Assembly (NCBI GenBank): GCA_903870955.1 | Contig: CAIQEX010000600.1 | Span: 1-6,813 of the forward strand | Source of the DNA: an uncultured beta proteobacterium | GTDB lineage: Bacteria; Pseudomonadota; Gammaproteobacteria; Burkholderiales; Burkholderiaceae_C | DNA length: 6,813 nt | Direction: 5' to 3' | Made by a program: the position numbers and the translations under genes | Shown: piece by piece, positions 4,855 to 6,813 of the stretch | Position numbering within the stretch: position 1 is the stretch's first letter | Layout: each line of letters begins with the position of its first letter | Notes under the pieces: model-generated | Seen by the model: the letters and a program-made list of their open reading frames with translations, nothing else | Databases searched by the model: none | What the model was told of the DNA's origin: nothing

Positions 4855-6048
4855 TCACTTGTGCGCGCGCAAGGTCAGCCGCACCATGGCGAGTGAGGCC
4901 ATGGAACACAAGGCAATTCCGGCGACCATGGGGCGTGCGCTGCCATCGACAAACCGGCCGACTACCGCCATCACGATGGCGCCGGTCAAGAATTGCAAGG
5001 TGCCCATCAACGCAGAAGCCGTGCCGGCGATGGCGCCATGCGCCTCCAACGCCAGAACGGATGCGGTGGGTACCACCAGCCCCAAAAATCCAAAGCCCAA
5101 GAGCATCATCACGATCAGCACATCCAGGCGGTCCACCCCGAGCAGGTTTTGTAGCAACAGCCCGGTCATGACGGCGGCATAACCGGTGACTGCAAACTTC
5201 ACCAACTTGATCAGGCCAAACTTCGCGGCCAACTTGCCCGTGAATTGCGACACGCCGATAAACGATGCCGCATTGACGGCAAACGCCATGCTGTATTGGC
5301 GAGGGGTGAGGCCATAGTGATCAATCATCACGAAGGGCGAATTGGCCAGGAATGAAAAGAAGCTGGCCATGCCAAAGGCGCCGATAAATACCAGCCCCAG
5401 GAAGTGCCTGTCGCGCATCAATTCGCCATAGGCCTTGAGCGCGCTGGCCACACTGCTGCCTTCTCGTTGTGCGGCAGGGCGCGTCTCTTCCATACTGGTG
5501 AACAGGATCACCAGATCCACCACGGCAATCGCCGTTACGGACCAAAACACGCTGCGCCAGCCAAAAGACTCAATCAGCAAACTGCCTGCCAGGGGCGCCA
5601 GAATGGGTGACACACTGAACACCAGCATGAGCATGGACATGAGCCGGGCGGCCTCCACTCCGGTGTGCATGTCGCGCACGATGGCGCGCGGAATGACCAT
5701 GCCTGCACTGGCTCCCAGGCCTTGAACAAACCGCAGCGCAATGAGTGTCTGCACGTCGGTTGCCAAGGCGCACCCCACGCTGCCAAATGCAAAAAGCACC
5801 AGACTGAAATACAAAGGTGCTTTGCGGCCCAGCAAGTCTGACGCCGGGCCATACACCAGTTGCCCGACACCCAGGGCAATGAAAAATACCATGAGGCTCG
5901 CCTGCACGGTGCCCATGGAGGCGCCCAAACTCTGGCCAATGGAAGGCAGCGCGGGCAAGTACATATCGATGGCAAACGGCCCGATTGCCGACAGCAAGCC
6001 CAAAACGATGGCGGCTCGTAAGTAGTTGGATTTCATGGAAGCCATCAT
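4855..6048 (-). CDS. Bcr/CflA-family MFS drug efflux transporter
   Basis: This is a 397-aa, 12-segment inner-membrane proton-coupled exporter of the DHA1 group. The start of helix 1 carries GPFAIDMYLPALPSI, typical of Bcr/CflA proteins. The loop 2-3 motif A is GPASDLLGRKAP at about residues 67-78. Helix 4 reads RFVQGLGASAGMVIPRAIVR at about 106-125, and the antiporter-type motif C is SPILAPLAG followed by FGWRSVFW at about 147-169. Length matches the family. Relatives export bicyclomycin, chloramphenicol or sulfonamides, but the substrate cannot be told here. The start is chosen in a cluster of in-frame ATGs (6048, 6045, 6036), with CGGGG just upstream. ATG 6084 has AGGA directly against it and is a less likely alternative. 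It follows the hydrolase gene on the same strand by about 60 bases, so the two may form an operon. Confidence 0.92.
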   Translation of the reverse strand: MMASMKSNYLRAAIVLGLLSAIGPFAIDMYLPALPSIGQSLGASMGTVQASLMVFFIALGVGQLVYGPASDLLGRKAPLYFSLVLFAFGSVGCALATDVQTLIALRFVQGLGASAGMVIPRAIVRDMHTGVEAARLMSMLMLVFSVSPILAPLAGSLLIESFGWRSVFWSVTAIAVVDLVILFTSMEETRPAAQREGSSVASALKAYGELMRDRHFLGLVFIGAFGMASFFSFLANSPFVMIDHYGLTPRQYSMAFAVNAASFIGVSQFTGKLAAKFGLIKLVKFAVTGYAAVMTGLLLQNLLGVDRLDVLIVMMLLGFGFLGLVVPTASVLALEAHGAIAGTASALMGTLQFLTGAIVMAVVGRFVDGSARPMVAGIALCSMASLAMVRLTLRAHK

Positions 6049-6108
6049 CCCCGAAATTGAATGACAGCTTTGGGACAGTGACATTCCTCGCACGCGGAGG
6101 ATTCCGAA

Positions 6109-6813
6109 TCACGCGCTGGTGTGCTGTGCCAGGAACCTGTCGCTCGCCGCAAAATATTCGTTCGGCACTTCAAAGTAGGGAATCGCGCCGGTCTGGAATA
6201 CGCTGATCTGCCAGTTGGGCTTGCCCTGCACAAGTGCCAGCCCCCGGTAATCGGTAAAGTCACCACGCACGCCATGGGACACCCACACGGGCTGGCGCAC
6301 CGCTTCGTACACGGTGTGGATGTCGGCACTGAACATTTGGGCCGACAAGAAGCACAGCGGTGCATGCTCGCCTCCGTCCTGCTGCGTGGTGAGCACGCAA
6401 TAGGCCCAGAGCCCTTCGTCAATCTGCGTGCCACCCCAGGTCTTTTTCAAGAAGTAACGTATCACGCCAGGGCGGGTCAACGAGCGGAACAGGCCACGCC
6501 CCCATCCCGGACCGGTGAGCGCACGGTGCAACCACGGCAGGGCGTAGGTGCTTCCGGTGGGGCCACGGCGCGACTTTAGGCCACTGAAGCCAGTCGGGCT
6601 GACCAGTGCCAGCGAGCGAACCCGTGCCGGGTGCGTGACGGCAATCCGCGCCACAAATTCGCAAGACAGCGAAAAGCCCAGCACATCCACTGCCCGCACA
6701 CCGCAGCGCGCCTCGATCAACTCCAGCAGCGCCAGGATGGCGTCGATCATCAGTGCCGGCGTATACGCACGATCACTGCGCTCCGAGAAGCCATAGCCAG
6801 GCAGATCCAGGGC
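6109..6813 (-). CDS. Alpha/beta-hydrolase-fold protein, N-terminus beyond the window, catalytic His apparently lost
   Basis: The frame is open to the window edge, so the first residues are missing. The visible part starts ALDLPGYGFSERSDRAYTP, the typical loop between strand 4 and helix B of alpha/beta hydrolases. The nucleophile elbow is GFSLS with Ser encoded at 6670-6672; the usual last Gly of GxSxG is Ser. The acid is probably the Asp at 6259-6261 in SHGVRGDFTDY. The segment TGAIPYFEVPNEY aligns with the common 'GHxPxxExP' catalytic-His motif, but the His position is Ala (GCG at 6184-6186). A lid-like helical region lies between about 6390 and 6580. The protein may be a non-catalytic member, or another His may serve, for example the one three residues from the C-terminus. 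The substrate is unknown. The MFS gene follows in the same direction. Confidence 0.85.
   Translation of the reverse strand, partial: ALDLPGYGFSERSDRAYTPALMIDAILALLELIEARCGVRAVDVLGFSLSCEFVARIAVTHPARVRSLALVSPTGFSGLKSRRGPTGSTYALPWLHRALTGPGWGRGLFRSLTRPGVIRYFLKKTWGGTQIDEGLWAYCVLTTQQDGGEHAPLCFLSAQMFSADIHTVYEAVRQPVWVSHGVRGDFTDYRGLALVQGKPNWQISVFQTGAIPYFEVPNEYFAASDRFLAQHTSA

Noticed and set aside
5570..6112. Out-of-frame minus-strand frame inside the MFS gene, and similar frames on the plus strand at 4763-5182 and 6121-6579
   Set aside because: These overlap well-supported genes and arise from GC-biased codon positions; none carries a signal, motif or ribosome binding site.

Overview
The window looks like chromosomal DNA of a betaproteobacterium, probably Burkholderiales and perhaps a Comamonadaceae relative such as Rhodoferax or Polaromonas. 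The basis is moderate GC, compact gene order and the style of several proteins: a DUF1223 thioredoxin-like protein, a short HxxxCxxC zinc-finger protein and a Bcr/CflA transporter. This assignment is inference; there is no marker gene.

Layout. (1) Positions 1-611, minus strand: a stand-alone receiver-domain response regulator, followed by the start of a gene resembling the N-terminus of betaproteobacterial HD-domain/HD-GYP phosphohydrolases. A good sigma-70-like promoter lies at 772-800, and its -10 sits inside a perfect 15-bp inverted repeat. (2) Positions 936-2492, minus strand: a tight three-gene operon of a 68-aa zinc-finger anti-sigma-like protein, an exported DUF1223 protein with a CxxC site, and a TVP38/TMEM64-type membrane protein (ATGA stop/start overlap with DUF1223). 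No sigma gene is next to the zinc-finger gene, but an ECF-like promoter candidate lies upstream. (3) Positions 2493-2813: a divergent regulatory region with two perfect dyads. (4) Positions 2814-4491, plus strand: a small Pro/Gly-rich lipoprotein built of degenerate HGT repeats, then a JmjC/cupin-type 2-oxoglutarate oxygenase similar in layout to ribosomal oxygenases (YcfD/RoxA type). (5) Positions 4573-6813, minus strand: the 3' part of an alpha/beta-hydrolase-fold gene whose catalytic His position is Ala, then a Bcr/CflA MFS exporter and a possible small hypothetical gene.

Most of the window is ordinary core or accessory sequence. The parts most worth a second look are the repeat lipoprotein next to the JmjC oxygenase, the orphan zinc-finger/DUF1223/TVP38 operon with its divergent control region, and the apparently degenerate hydrolase. 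I see no CRISPR array, insertion sequence, tRNA, rRNA or integrase.
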